Counted from the first letter of the stretch, positions 42,557-52,112 are shown. The stretch: 58,766 nucleotides of DNA from an uncultured Methylococcaceae bacterium (GCA_903928685.1 CAIYRS010000027.1:1-58766), one strand, 5' to 3'. Numbers and translations are program-made. Notes: generated by a model from the sequence alone, not told the origin.

Positions 42557-44062
42557 CTACTTAGGCGCAAACACCAACAAATACCCATTATGGTCAGACA
42601 CCCGCCCATAATCGCCTTCCGTAAACAACACCCTTGCCGACACCGCCTTTAACTCACTGCCTTTCTTCATAAAAACATAATCAATCCGATAATCGTCGGC
42701 GTTATAGCTTTGCCAGTAAGGGTCTTGTTGACGAAAATTCTGCTCCGCTAACTGATTGCCATTGGCTGCAAAATATTGGTCATCATACTGCCCATCCGCC
42801 ACTGCCAAACGATAACCTGGCGAGCCAACCGCAACATTAAAATCCCCACACAACAAAGTTGCGTTGACATGTGCACCGTGTTTTTCTGCCGCCCATGCTT
42901 GCAACCGTTGGAACTGTCCGGCAAAACCATCTTCCCACCAACTTAAATGTGCAGAAAACACATTTACAGCCCCCAAAAATGGCACCGTAATTTCTGCCAT
43001 CACCACCTTGCGGGAATGGATACTGAAAGCATCGTGGCTATCGGAAACATACCGGGCATCGTGGTTGCACATGGGATAACGGCTTAAAATGGCAACGCCT
43101 TCCCGATAGCGGTCAAAGCCCAAATGCGACCAATCGGTATGGATATAGAACGGCGTTGGTAAACGCTCATTAATAATCCGCGCCGCGTTAGACTGCCAAT
43201 CGCCGTTGCCGTTATTCCACAACTCTGCCACTTCCTGCAAACACACCACATCCACATCCAGCTCGTTAATGGCCTTGGCAATCTGGTTAAATTTTTCATC
43301 TTGATCGACTTCTTGATAACAATGCAAATTCAAAATCATCAAGCTTAACGGCTTACGTGCGTAACAATAATTATTACCCGCATTGTTATCCCAAAAAACT
43401 TGCCCGGCGCATTCGTAACTGATGCTGTATTCCAGCGCAAATGCCTTACCAACCCGCAACCACGCCTGCCAAATCTGCACGCCATATTGGTTAGGGTTTC
43501 TGGCATTGCTAAGCGCGGTTTTATCCCAATAATTGCGGCGAAAATGGCAAGCCGTGATTTTGCTGTGCCGCCAATTGTCAGTAGTCCAATGCAAATTAAC
43601 CTTATCAATAGCCAACTTGGCATTTACGGCGATAGTGACAGAAATAAATTTTTGCTGGTCTTGCAAGCGGCTAGCAAAAGCCAGATGCTGGATGACTTGG
43701 TTTTGGGCAAGCATAACCCCAGAATCCGCTTGGCTAAGATAGTTATTGCCTTGCTGATTATCCCAATACTCACCGCCCAACACCCGATAACGCAAACCAA
43801 ATTGGATATTACCCGGCAACGATTGCGCCGGACTAGCAAGGCAATGGCACTCTGCCAACCAATACTCGCCACCATCCTGCGCGTTAGCATGAAACTGCGC
43901 CGATAAGCCCTGCCACTGCCCATCTTCACCAGCCCAAAACACCTCCACCTGTTTCTCATAGCTAAGATTTTCCACCCACATAAAAAACCTTAGCGTTTGC
44001 TGCTGGGTTTTATTTTTTCGGCTAATGCTATTTTCTATATAAAGCAGGCGGATTTGAGCCAT
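42557..44062 (-). CDS. Tandem CBM21 - endonuclease/exonuclease/phosphatase fusion protein
   Basis: This 501-residue protein has no signal peptide and so is probably cytoplasmic. Residues 22-110 and 135-235 are two CBM21-type starch/glycogen-binding modules: WVENLSYEKQVEVFWAGEDG and RYRVLGGEYWDNQQGNNY in the first, VNLHWTTDNWRHSK and GQVFWDNNAGNNY in the second. Residues 240-499 are an EEP (DNase I-like) domain with all key residues: Asn245 (LNLHCYQ), Glu277 (VCLQEV), His372 (SAHLSWW), Asp407/Asn409 (LCGDFNV), Asp461 (RIDYVF) and Asp490-His491 (VSDHNGYL). It lies beside glycogen genes on the same strand. EEP enzymes cleave phosphoester bonds in nucleic acids, lipids or inositol phosphates. A glycogen-bound phosphatase is an attractive but unproven role. 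Confidence 0.85.
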   Translation of the reverse strand: MAQIRLLYIENSISRKNKTQQQTLRFFMWVENLSYEKQVEVFWAGEDGQWQGLSAQFHANAQDGGEYWLAECHCLASPAQSLPGNIQFGLRYRVLGGEYWDNQQGNNYLSQADSGVMLAQNQVIQHLAFASRLQDQQKFISVTIAVNAKLAIDKVNLHWTTDNWRHSKITACHFRRNYWDKTALSNARNPNQYGVQIWQAWLRVGKAFALEYSISYECAGQVFWDNNAGNNYCYARKPLSLMILNLHCYQEVDQDEKFNQIAKAINELDVDVVCLQEVAELWNNGNGDWQSNAARIINERLPTPFYIHTDWSHLGFDRYREGVAILSRYPMCNHDARYVSDSHDAFSIHSRKVVMAEITVPFLGAVNVFSAHLSWWEDGFAGQFQRLQAWAAEKHGAHVNATLLCGDFNVAVGSPGYRLAVADGQYDDQYFAANGNQLAEQNFRQQDPYWQSYNADDYRIDYVFMKKGSELKAVSARVLFTEGDYGRVSDHNGYLLVFAPK

Positions 44063-44169
44063 GATGGTATCCAGTTGTTCTGTTGAAATGCGTAGCCCAT
44101 ATGGAGCTTGCGTTTACGATATATGCCAAATATTGCTAAACTAACTCAAAAACACCAAGAGGCATCACC

Positions 44170-44421
44170 ATGACTACCATTACTTTCGATACCCAAGAGC
44201 TGGTCAATGAACTTGAAAACAACGGATTTACTCGACAACAATCAGAAGCTGTCGTATCTGTACTGAAAAAATCACAAAATGAATTGGCAACTAAGCTAGA
44301 TATTGCACCACTGGCATCTAAAACAGACTTGCTTGAACTCAAAGTTGATTTGGTTAAATGGGTGGGGGCTTTAATGTTGGCACAGGTTGCTGTGATTGCT
44401 GCTTTGGTCAAGTTGCTTTGA
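44170..44421 (+). CDS. DUF1640-like small coiled-coil membrane protein
   Basis: This 83-residue protein has the CCDC90/DUF1640 pattern: TITFDTQELVNELENNGFTRQQSEAVVSVLKKSQNELATKLD, a coiled-coil segment, then a C-terminal membrane helix WVGALMLAQVAVIAALVKLL. Proteins of this kind often lie near addiction or mobile genes, but here it stands between glycogen genes on the opposite strand. A GAGGCATC ribosome site precedes the ATG and a strong terminator follows. Confidence 0.8.
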   Translation: MTTITFDTQELVNELENNGFTRQQSEAVVSVLKKSQNELATKLDIAPLASKTDLLELKVDLVKWVGALMLAQVAVIAALVKLL

Positions 44422-44460
44422 TTTAACAACCCCTCACCGCTTCTCGTCTCACAAAACTTC

Positions 44461-44500
44461 AGGCCTTTCAGGTTTTAAAAACCTGAAAGGCCTTTTTTTT
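44461..44500 (+). terminator. Rho-independent terminator after the DUF1640 gene
   Basis: AGGCCTTTCAGGTTTT pairs with AAAACCTGAAAGGCCT, followed by eight T. The stem resembles that at 2083-2117. It overlaps the last bases of the minus-strand GH57 gene. Confidence 0.85.
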
Positions 44501-46100
44501 ATCTGATGATTGGCGGTCGGTAATCACGGAAATCAATATCTGGAAAAATATTGTCCATGATTTCCAATGCCGATACATAGCGCTCGTCCAGCCTGTTTTT
44601 GCGAATACCGTCGTGCAGATAGTTGAAGCGGGCGAGATGGTCGGTTAGCTGTTTTTTAGCGTAATTAACGTTAGTGTCTGCTTTTAAAATGAAGGCCCAA
44701 TCAGAAGCTTGTGCTAATAACAGCGAGCGGGCGGCTTGGTTTAAGGCGCGTTTTTGCAATGGGCTTAGCGCTAGGCTATGTAAATCTGTTGCCAGTTTTT
44801 CCATTTCTGCTTCGGCTTTGTAGAGCAGCGGGTAAATCCAATCATTGGTTTCGTTAAGCCAGTAACTGGAATAGCCTTGATCGCCCCATGTGGACGCGGA
44901 GGGTTGGGCGATTTGGTGTTGCGTAATGCGCGTTAAATAGTCAATGCAACTGAGGGTTTCCACGTTACACGTCGCTTGGCTTGCCAACCGTAATACCGCT
45001 TCTAGCCAGTACGGGCCTTCAAACCACCAATGCCCGAACAATTCAGCATCATAAGGCGCTACGATAATCGGCGGCCTAGCCATTTTTGCCGATAGCGCGG
45101 TGAGTTGTTGCTGGCGTTTGGCAATAAAATCTTCAGCATGTTGCTTAATTTTGGCACGGGCTAGGCGCGGGTTATAAACTGCTTTGGGCTGGTCATTACC
45201 TGTGACGCGATAATACTTAATGCCTGTGTTGATACGGGTTTCGCCGTCCAAAATATACGGGCCGATGTAGTCCAAATCCAAATCAAAGCCAATATCGCGG
45301 TAGTATTCGCGGTAATCGCCATCGCCCGGATAGCCTTCGCTGGCACTCCACACTTGTTTGGATGACATGGGATCGCGGGCAAAAGCCAGTACGCCGTTGC
45401 CGCAATCTAGCGGCGCATACACGCTGTTGACTGGCGGCGGGGTGGCTTGACCAATACCGTGGCTATCGACAAAAAAATAGCCGACACCTGCGGCTTTCAA
45501 CAAGGTTTCCAAGCCCGGATAGTAAGCGCATTCCGGCAACCAAAAACCTTGTGGGGCAAAGCCAAAGTGGGCTTTAAAGCAGTCGATGCCGATGTTGATT
45601 TGATTACGCACCGCAGTTTCGCTGGTGTTTAATAACGGCAAAAATCCGTGGGTGGCTGCGGTGGTTATCAGCTCTAAACGGCCTGTTTGCTGATGGTGTT
45701 TGAATGCTGCCAGTAAATCACTCTGATAGCGTTGTTGATAACTGGCTAGACTGGCTTTAAAAAAACGTCGGTATAAACGCGCCAGTTTTTGCAGTTCAGG
45801 CTGTTTGCGGGTGCGGATAATTTCTTTTTCCGCCAATGCCAACAAGCGTTGCAGATGTGCCAGATAGCGGCTTTGCAATAACTCGTCCGCCAACATAGAA
45901 ATCAGCGGTGGCGACAGCGATAAGGTTAATCGGCAAGGGATTTGGTCTTGTTGCAAACGCTCCAGCACCCCTAGCAAAGGGATATAACATTCTGTTATTG
46001 CTTCAAATAACCAATTTTCTTCAAAAAAATGCGGATGTTCGGGGTGGCGCACGTACGGTAGATGGGCGTGCAGCACAATACTAAGAAAACCTTGTTTCAT
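44499..46100 (-). CDS. GH57 glycoside hydrolase, probable 1,4-alpha-glucan branching enzyme
   Basis: This 533-residue GH57 protein has HAHLPYVRHPEHPHFFEENWLFEAITECYIPLL at the N-terminus. The nucleophile is Glu190 in GFWLPECAYYPGLE and the acid/base Asp351 in PYDAELFGHWWFEGP. The WSASEGYPGDGDYREYYRDIGFDLD region is characteristic of GH57 branching enzymes (about 530 residues) rather than the larger 4-alpha-glucanotransferases. It would introduce alpha-1,6 branches in glycogen in the cytoplasm. It overlaps the upstream DUF4912 gene by ATGA, a pair seen in other bacteria. Confidence 0.9.
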   Translation of the reverse strand: MKQGFLSIVLHAHLPYVRHPEHPHFFEENWLFEAITECYIPLLGVLERLQQDQIPCRLTLSLSPPLISMLADELLQSRYLAHLQRLLALAEKEIIRTRKQPELQKLARLYRRFFKASLASYQQRYQSDLLAAFKHHQQTGRLELITTAATHGFLPLLNTSETAVRNQINIGIDCFKAHFGFAPQGFWLPECAYYPGLETLLKAAGVGYFFVDSHGIGQATPPPVNSVYAPLDCGNGVLAFARDPMSSKQVWSASEGYPGDGDYREYYRDIGFDLDLDYIGPYILDGETRINTGIKYYRVTGNDQPKAVYNPRLARAKIKQHAEDFIAKRQQQLTALSAKMARPPIIVAPYDAELFGHWWFEGPYWLEAVLRLASQATCNVETLSCIDYLTRITQHQIAQPSASTWGDQGYSSYWLNETNDWIYPLLYKAEAEMEKLATDLHSLALSPLQKRALNQAARSLLLAQASDWAFILKADTNVNYAKKQLTDHLARFNYLHDGIRKNRLDERYVSALEIMDNIFPDIDFRDYRPPIIR

Positions 46101-46807
46101 AACAGTTGGTAACCTTTACCTGAAGCATTACCGCGCTTACTGGATGAATAGAATGTGGTTGGCAATGGATTGCTATCAAGCAGCAAACTTTGTTGATGGG
46201 GTAACGGCTCACCTGCCCCATAGCTAGAGCCATGGTTAGGGATTTGGATATGATTGGAATTACGGGTGGCGAAAAATTGCTGGTCAGTACCCAATAAACC
46301 GATACTGGCAGAATAGGCATAGGCATTGCCCATCGGCGGCAAGGTTATTTGTTGCTGTTGCGAAGCGCGGTCAATTTCGACATCAAACCAAGTGGTATCG
46401 GGAAGGCTGTCGCTATTTTCGGTTTCAACAAATAAGCGCAACGCAGGTTTGGCGGCGATGTTTTTGGCCTCGCGCAGTTGCGATTTTAACTCGGGCAGAT
46501 TCCAGTACACATAAACATGCTGGGGATCAACGGGCAGCAACATTAATTTGGGGGTTTCCAGAATGGGGCGGCAAGTCAAACTAACGGCATTGCTGATTTC
46601 TAATAATTCATTGGCTGAAAGCGTTGTCGTGGCGTTGGTTTGCTGGCTTTTTACAGTGAATTGCGGCGCAAAGTTATTGCTGATAACGTTGCTGATGGCT
46701 TGCAAGTGCTGGGCAGAAAACGCTGGCGCAAGGCTGTTTTTATGGCGCGAAGTCACATCCTTTGCTGTAAAAGCGCTGGTAACATCTTGTCTTGAATCCG
46801 AAACCAT
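46097..46807 (-). CDS. DUF4912 protein, partner of GH57
   Basis: This 236-residue protein has a DUF4912 core (PKLMLLPVDPQHVYVYWNLPE, then ALRLFVETENSDSLPDTTWFDVEIDRASQQQQITLPPMGNAYAYSASIGLL). The N-terminal 80 residues are low complexity, and so is the Ser/Gly-rich tail. The function of DUF4912 is unknown; it is typically encoded next to GH57 branching enzymes, suggesting an accessory glucan-binding or assembly role. ATG 46807 lies six bases after GAGG; ATG 46810 and TTG 46819 are alternatives. Its stop overlaps the GH57 start. Confidence 0.82.
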   Translation of the reverse strand: MVSDSRQDVTSAFTAKDVTSRHKNSLAPAFSAQHLQAISNVISNNFAPQFTVKSQQTNATTTLSANELLEISNAVSLTCRPILETPKLMLLPVDPQHVYVYWNLPELKSQLREAKNIAAKPALRLFVETENSDSLPDTTWFDVEIDRASQQQQITLPPMGNAYAYSASIGLLGTDQQFFATRNSNHIQIPNHGSSYGAGEPLPHQQSLLLDSNPLPTTFYSSSKRGNASGKGYQLL

Positions 46808-47047
46808 CATCAGCCTCAACCTTATTGTTAACGTCTATTTGTCCATTTTTTGGTAGCAAAGGCGGCTTGGTTGTTGCGTTTGTTACGGCAACCAGCGATG
46901 CCTATCTAGTCTCTAAAAAACTCTAACTGTTGGTCATAGCGAATGCAAGCGTTTTTAAGACCGCGTCCTTGCAGGATGACAAGCCAGTTTACGGCTTATT
47001 GGCAGGTATAGCGCAAATACTTTCAATTGTTTGCGAGGGATAGTTAT

Positions 47048-47126
47048 GTAGGTTGGGCTGCATGCTTTCCGCAACCCAACATCTCCGCCAAGCCCGTTGG
47101 GTTGCAAAAAGCGCAACCCAAGCTAC
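47048..47126. repeat. Double hairpin repeat (GTAGGTTGGGCTGCATGC type)
   Basis: GTAGGTTGGG...CCCAAGCTAC encloses GTTGGGTTGC/GCGCAACCC and an imperfect GGTTGGGCTGC/GCAACCCAAC unit. It is the same family as 10513 and 10903. The rest of 46820-47155 holds nothing recognised. Confidence 0.65.
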
Positions 47127-47155
47127 GCCTGCCGAACTTGTTTTATATCCAAATT

Positions 47156-49252
47156 TCAATCTACTTGCAGCGGATTTTCAAAAATGGCTATGGTTTGGCT
47201 ATTGACCAAATAGCCAGACTCCGGCAAAGGCTGTTGTTTTTTAGAGGCGATAATATCGTTTGGTGATGGCAACGAGGTGTCTACTGCCAAGCACCATGAT
47301 TTTCCGTCGATTTCCGGCAAGGCAACGGTGATGGCTTGATCGGACATATTCATGACAATATGCAAATCCGCTTCATGTTCAGCAATACCTGCCAAGGTAA
47401 ACGCCAAAACCCGTGCATCCGCGTCATGCCATAGTGGCGTATCCAATTCCACACCATGCCAACTGATGTCTTTCAAGGTTTTGCCTGCAACCGCTTTGCC
47501 TGTCAAAAACCGTCTACGCATAATAGAAGCATGACGTTTCCGTAAAGAAATCATCATTTTTACGAACCGGAAAATATCGGCATTTTCTTCCAGCTTATCC
47601 CAATCTAACCAACTCAAGGCGTTATCTTGGCAATAACAGTTGTTGTTGCCTTGTTGGCTATTTAAGAACTCATCACCAGCCAACAACATCGGTACACCGT
47701 GGCTTAACAATAAAATGGCATAAACATTTTTGACTTTTTGTTTACGCAGCGCCAAAACCACACTGTCGTTGCTATCGCCTTCAACACCACAATTAAAACT
47801 CAGGCTGTTATTACAGCCATCATTGTTGTTTTCGCCATTGGCAAAATTGTGTTTATGGTTGTAGCTGAATAAGTCGTATAGGGTAAAGCCGTCGTGGCAA
47901 GTGACAAAATTGACGCTGCTGATCGGTAATCCACCTTTGTACTCGTACAAATCACTACTGCCGCAAATACGCGTTGCCAATTCTTGCACCACGCCTTTGT
48001 CACCACGGATAAAGCGGCGCACCACGTCGCGGTAGCGCCCGTTCCATTCAGCCCAACGGTAACCGGGGAAACTGCCCACTTGATACAAACCTGCCGCATC
48101 CCAAGCTTCGGCTATCAATTTGGTTTTCGCCAATTGTTCCGACAGCTCTATGCCCCATAAAACTGGCGGATTTTGCAGCACTTCGCCGGTTTCGCCACGC
48201 GCCAAGGCACTGGCTAAATCAAAACGGAAGCCATCAACGTGCATTTCCCGCACCCAGTATTCCAAGCAGCCAATGATAAATCCAGCAACTAGCGGATGGT
48301 TAGCGTTGACGGTATTGCCGCAACCCGTGTAATCGCGGAAGATGCTTTTATCGTGGTTATCCAGATGATAAAAAATATTGCCGCCAATACCACGGAAATT
48401 GATGACTGGGCCATTTGCCCCGGCTTCAGCGGTATGGTTAAAAACTACGTCCAAAATCACACCAATACCGGCTTGATGCAGGGCTTTAACTAAATCACGG
48501 AATTCCCGCAAATGCGTGCCTAATTCCGGGGTAACGCAATAACCAGGATGCGGGCTAAAAAAGCTGTGGGTGCTATAGCCCCAATAATTTCTTAAGCCAA
48601 GTTCAGCGGTTTTTTCGGGGACATCTTGCTCGTCAAATGCCATCACTGGCAATAACTCCACATGAGTAATGCCGAGTTTTTGCAAGTAGGGGATTTTTTC
48701 TATCAGACCCGCAAATGTGCCTGGATGGGCAACTTGGGCGGATTGATGGCGGGTAAAGCCGCCAACGTGGATTTCATAAACAATCGCCCGTTCACTGCGT
48801 ATCCGTAACGGGGTATCACCTTCCCAATCGTAGCTGTTGTCCACGACTACGCCACGCATCGCCGTTAAGCCGTTGTCTCCTGGCAAGCACGCTTTTTTGC
48901 GGTTCCAATGTTTGTCAGAAACCGCTTTTGCCCAAGGATCCAGCAATTGTTTATCTTTATCAAAGCGATAACCCACTTCACGGCTTTGGTCTGGGCCGTC
49001 CATACGCCAAGTGTACCAAGTGCCTATGGGTAATTTACAAACGTAAATATGCCAAGAAAAAAAAGTGCGGTTATTTTCTTTTTCTAAGGTAATGATCTGG
49101 AAGGGTTCTTGGCTATCGACGCTATCGAACAATAGCAATTCAACCTGATCCGCATGATGGCTAAAAATTGAAAAATTCACGCCTTCGGGATCAGGTTTAG
49201 AGCCTGATGGATAAGGGTTACCGTGCTTTACTTTATATTTTCTTTCTTCCAT
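47156..49252 (-). CDS. glgX: Glycogen debranching enzyme (GlgX-type, GH13)
   Basis: This 698-residue isoamylase-type enzyme hydrolyses alpha-1,6 branches in glycogen. An N-terminal CBM48-type domain (HGNPYPSGSKPDPEGVNFSIFSHHADQVELLLFD) precedes the GH13 barrel: ILDVVFNHTAE, DGFRFDLASALAR (nucleophile Asp near 345), LIAEAWDAAG (acid Glu near 382) and NFVTCHDGFTLYDLFSYNHKHN. YWGYSTHSFFSPHPGY is typical of GlgX/TreX. The frame extends 12 codons upstream, but ATG 49252 (MEERKYKVKHG) has a GGA site. The gene is on the same strand as DUF4912, GH57 and CBM21-EEP, 350-bp upstream of DUF4912. Confidence 0.94.
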   Translation of the reverse strand: MEERKYKVKHGNPYPSGSKPDPEGVNFSIFSHHADQVELLLFDSVDSQEPFQIITLEKENNRTFFSWHIYVCKLPIGTWYTWRMDGPDQSREVGYRFDKDKQLLDPWAKAVSDKHWNRKKACLPGDNGLTAMRGVVVDNSYDWEGDTPLRIRSERAIVYEIHVGGFTRHQSAQVAHPGTFAGLIEKIPYLQKLGITHVELLPVMAFDEQDVPEKTAELGLRNYWGYSTHSFFSPHPGYCVTPELGTHLREFRDLVKALHQAGIGVILDVVFNHTAEAGANGPVINFRGIGGNIFYHLDNHDKSIFRDYTGCGNTVNANHPLVAGFIIGCLEYWVREMHVDGFRFDLASALARGETGEVLQNPPVLWGIELSEQLAKTKLIAEAWDAAGLYQVGSFPGYRWAEWNGRYRDVVRRFIRGDKGVVQELATRICGSSDLYEYKGGLPISSVNFVTCHDGFTLYDLFSYNHKHNFANGENNNDGCNNSLSFNCGVEGDSNDSVVLALRKQKVKNVYAILLLSHGVPMLLAGDEFLNSQQGNNNCYCQDNALSWLDWDKLEENADIFRFVKMMISLRKRHASIMRRRFLTGKAVAGKTLKDISWHGVELDTPLWHDADARVLAFTLAGIAEHEADLHIVMNMSDQAITVALPEIDGKSWCLAVDTSLPSPNDIIASKKQQPLPESGYLVNSQTIAIFENPLQVD

Positions 49253-49300
49253 TGGATTCCACGAGGTTGAACCGTGGCACAGCCACATTACCGCTTATGT

Positions 49301-50485
49301 TTAAGCAACGGCTTGTTTTATTCTTGCCAAGGCATTTTCAAGATTACTCATGCTGGTGGCAATTGAGATACGGATATGCCCTGGGCAACCAAATGCCGAA
49401 CCTGGTACTAAAGCCACGCCTGCATTTTCAATTAAGTATTCGGAAAAACCTAAGTCGTCGTCAATGCCTGGCAATCTGGCAATGAGTTTTTCCACATTGG
49501 GGAACACATAAAATGTACCGTCGGTTGGGATGCACTCAATGCCATCAATGCTGTTGAGTTCGGCGACGACATAATCGTGACGGTGTTTAAATTCAACACA
49601 CATTTTGCCGATAAAGCTTTGGTCACCTGTTAACGCCACTTCTGCTGCCACTTGGGAAATAGATGTTGGGTTAGAGGTGCTTTGTGATTGGATGGTACAC
49701 ATGGCTTCAATCAGATCAACTGGGCCTGCGGCATAACCGATACGCCAGCCTGTCATGGAATAGGCTTTGGAAACGCCATTCATGACCACAGTACGGTCGT
49801 ATAAATCGGGATGGGCATTGAGAATATTGACGAAAGAACCTTGCTCCCAAAGTACATGCTCATACATATCATCAGTGGCAATAATAATATTGGGGAATTC
49901 TTTTAACACGTCGCCCAATGCAGTTAATTCCGCTAATGAATAAGCAATGCCGGAAGGATTTGAAGGGCTGTTAATGAAAACTAAGCGGGTTTTATCAGTG
50001 ATAGCCGCTCGCAATTGCTCAGCAGTAATCTTAAATTGCTGGGCTTGGGTGGTTTCAATAAATACAGGCACGCCATCTGCTAACAACACCATATCAGGGT
50101 AAGAAACCCAGAATGGCGCCGGAATAATGACTTCATCGCCCGCGTTTAATAATGCTTGGGTGAGGTTAAATGAGCTTTGTTTGCCACCACAAGACACTAA
50201 AATTTGTTTAGGCTGGTAGTCCAAACCATTGTCATTTTTAAATTTGGCAATAATGGCTTTTTTTAAACTCGGAATGCCGTCAACAGCGGTGTATTTGGTA
50301 AAACCGTCATTAATGGCTTTGATTGCTGCCGCTTTGATGTGGTCTGGGGTATCAAAATCGGGTTCGCCCGCACCTAATCCAATAATGTCTTTGCCCGCTG
50401 CACGCATCGCGGCGGCTCTGGCAGTAACGGCTAATGTAGGTGAAGGTTTTACTGTTTGGACTCTATGTGAAAGTGTGATGCTCAT
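49301..50485 (-). CDS. aspC: PLP-dependent class I aminotransferase (aspartate aminotransferase type)
   Basis: This 394-residue class I/II aminotransferase has LGAGEPDFDTPDHI at the N-terminus, the SPSNPSGIAYS substrate loop and the PLP lysine in MNGVSKAYSMTGWRIGYAAGP. A C-terminal arginine (PGHIRISIATSM) binds the substrate carboxylate. This pattern is the gamma-type aspartate aminotransferase that makes aspartate from oxaloacetate. ATG 50485 (MSITLSHRVQTVKPS) matches family starts; the frame opens 18 codons earlier. It follows pyk on the same strand but is separated by a terminator. Confidence 0.9.
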   Translation of the reverse strand: MSITLSHRVQTVKPSPTLAVTARAAAMRAAGKDIIGLGAGEPDFDTPDHIKAAAIKAINDGFTKYTAVDGIPSLKKAIIAKFKNDNGLDYQPKQILVSCGGKQSSFNLTQALLNAGDEVIIPAPFWVSYPDMVLLADGVPVFIETTQAQQFKITAEQLRAAITDKTRLVFINSPSNPSGIAYSLAELTALGDVLKEFPNIIIATDDMYEHVLWEQGSFVNILNAHPDLYDRTVVMNGVSKAYSMTGWRIGYAAGPVDLIEAMCTIQSQSTSNPTSISQVAAEVALTGDQSFIGKMCVEFKHRHDYVVAELNSIDGIECIPTDGTFYVFPNVEKLIARLPGIDDDLGFSEYLIENAGVALVPGSAFGCPGHIRISIATSMSNLENALARIKQAVA

Positions 50486-50593
50486 GTCTTGCCGTGTAAA
50501 ATCAATGTAAAAATGGGGTTGATTATACACCATATACAATAGCTTGCTAAGCAGCCATGCTGTTTGCCAGCAGTTATTAATGAGTAACCATTA

Positions 50594-50622
50594 AAAAAGG
50601 CCGCATAAAGCGGCCTTTTTAT
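50594..50622 (-). terminator. Rho-independent terminator of gap-pyk
   Basis: On the minus strand AAAAAGGCCGC-TTTAT-GCGGCCTTTTTT forms an 11-bp stem with a T-run, 37 bp after the pyk stop and before the aminotransferase start. Confidence 0.92.
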
Positions 50623-50658
50623 TTATTGCTTAATCAGCAAATACTACTTACTGAATAA

Positions 50659-52107
50659 TTAAGGCGTAAGACCCTGTCCAACGACAATGATTTTCATCGC
50701 ATTGGTGCCGCCTTTAACACCTGTTAAATCACCTTTAGTGATAATGAATTTATCGCCATCTTTAGCGATATTCCATTTTCTTAGCTCTTTAACGATACCA
50801 CGGTTAACTTCGGCATGGTCTTGGGTTTCTTCCAACTTGTAATAGATAGGAAAAACCCCGCGCAACAATGTTGCTTTACCTAAGGTTTCTTCAATACCAC
50901 TAAACGCAAAAATCGGTATTGCTGAACTGATACGCGACATCCACAAAGGCGTAGAACCTGACTCAGTCAAAGCAACTATACCTTTAATTTTACTGTGGTT
51001 TGCCAAATACATAGCAGACATGGCAACCGCCTCATCGTCACGCTCAAATTGGATGTTGATCCGATGATCTGACTCACGCACGATCGGTTGTTTTTCCGCT
51101 TCAATACAAATACGGTTCATGGCTTCAACGGCTTTAACAGGATACTTACCTGAGGCAGTTTCTGCCGACAACATAATCACGTCAGTACCATCATAAACGG
51201 CGTTGGCAACGTCAAACACTTCCGCACGGGTAGGAATGGCGTTCTCAATCATCGATTCCATCATTTGCGTAGCCGTAATGGCAACACGGTTCAGTTCACG
51301 AGTACGTTTGATGAGTTTTTTCTGGATAGCTGGCAGATTGGCATCGCCAATTTCCACACCCAAATCACCACGGGCAACCATCACCGCATCCGATGCCAAG
51401 ATGATTTCGTCCATCACTGGATCAACAATGGCTTCAGCACGTTCAACTTTAGAAACGATACCAGCGAAACAACCCTCTGCTTCCAACAAACGTCTTGCTT
51501 CGTTCAAGTCTTCAGCGCAACGCGGGAAAGACACCGCAACATAATCACATTTAATCTTACCAACAGTGATAATGTCTTCTTTGTCTTTATCGGTTAAAGC
51601 CGCTGCCGACAAACCGCCACCCATCAAGTTGATACCTTTATTGTTGGATAAATCACCACCAACAACCACGGTACAGTTAACGCGCATGTCAACCACATTG
51701 ACCACATCCAGAACGATACGACCATCGTCCAGCAACAAACGGCTACCAGGGACAACTTCCATTGCCAAAGGCTCGTAAGTAATGCCGACTTGGGTGTTAT
51801 CGCCCATCAGTGGGTCAAAATTGATGTCCAAGGCAAAATCCTGGCCTTCATTCAAAAATACTTTAGTATCTTTGAAACGGGCGATACGGATTTTAGGGCC
51901 TTGCAAATCTGCCAAGATACCGACGCGACGTCCAGTTTTTTTGCTTAAGACGCGTACAGCTTCCGCTCTAGCAATATGATCTTCGGCAGAGCCATGGGAA
52001 AAATTCAGGCGGACAACATCAATACCCGCCGCAAACAATTCTTCAAGCACACCCGGCTTATCGGTAGCAGGGCCTAAGGTGGCAAGAATCTTGGTTCTTC
52101 TTAACAT
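50659..52107 (-). CDS. pyk: Pyruvate kinase
   Basis: This 482-residue enzyme catalyses the last step of glycolysis. It has RRTKILATLGPATDKPG, VRLNFSHGSAEDH, DLQGPKIRI and the active-site KVERAEAIVDPVMDEIILASDAVMVARGDLGVEIG, then TATQMMESMIENAIPTRAEVFDVANAVYDGTDVIMLSAETASGKYP. Full length without the C-terminal PEP-utiliser extension. It starts 5 bp after gap, so the two are co-transcribed; the terminator at 50594 closes the unit. Confidence 0.97.
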   Translation of the reverse strand: MLRRTKILATLGPATDKPGVLEELFAAGIDVVRLNFSHGSAEDHIARAEAVRVLSKKTGRRVGILADLQGPKIRIARFKDTKVFLNEGQDFALDINFDPLMGDNTQVGITYEPLAMEVVPGSRLLLDDGRIVLDVVNVVDMRVNCTVVVGGDLSNNKGINLMGGGLSAAALTDKDKEDIITVGKIKCDYVAVSFPRCAEDLNEARRLLEAEGCFAGIVSKVERAEAIVDPVMDEIILASDAVMVARGDLGVEIGDANLPAIQKKLIKRTRELNRVAITATQMMESMIENAIPTRAEVFDVANAVYDGTDVIMLSAETASGKYPVKAVEAMNRICIEAEKQPIVRESDHRINIQFERDDEAVAMSAMYLANHSKIKGIVALTESGSTPLWMSRISSAIPIFAFSGIEETLGKATLLRGVFPIYYKLEETQDHAEVNRGIVKELRKWNIAKDGDKFIITKGDLTGVKGGTNAMKIIVVGQGLTP

Positions 52108-52112
52108 TGGGT

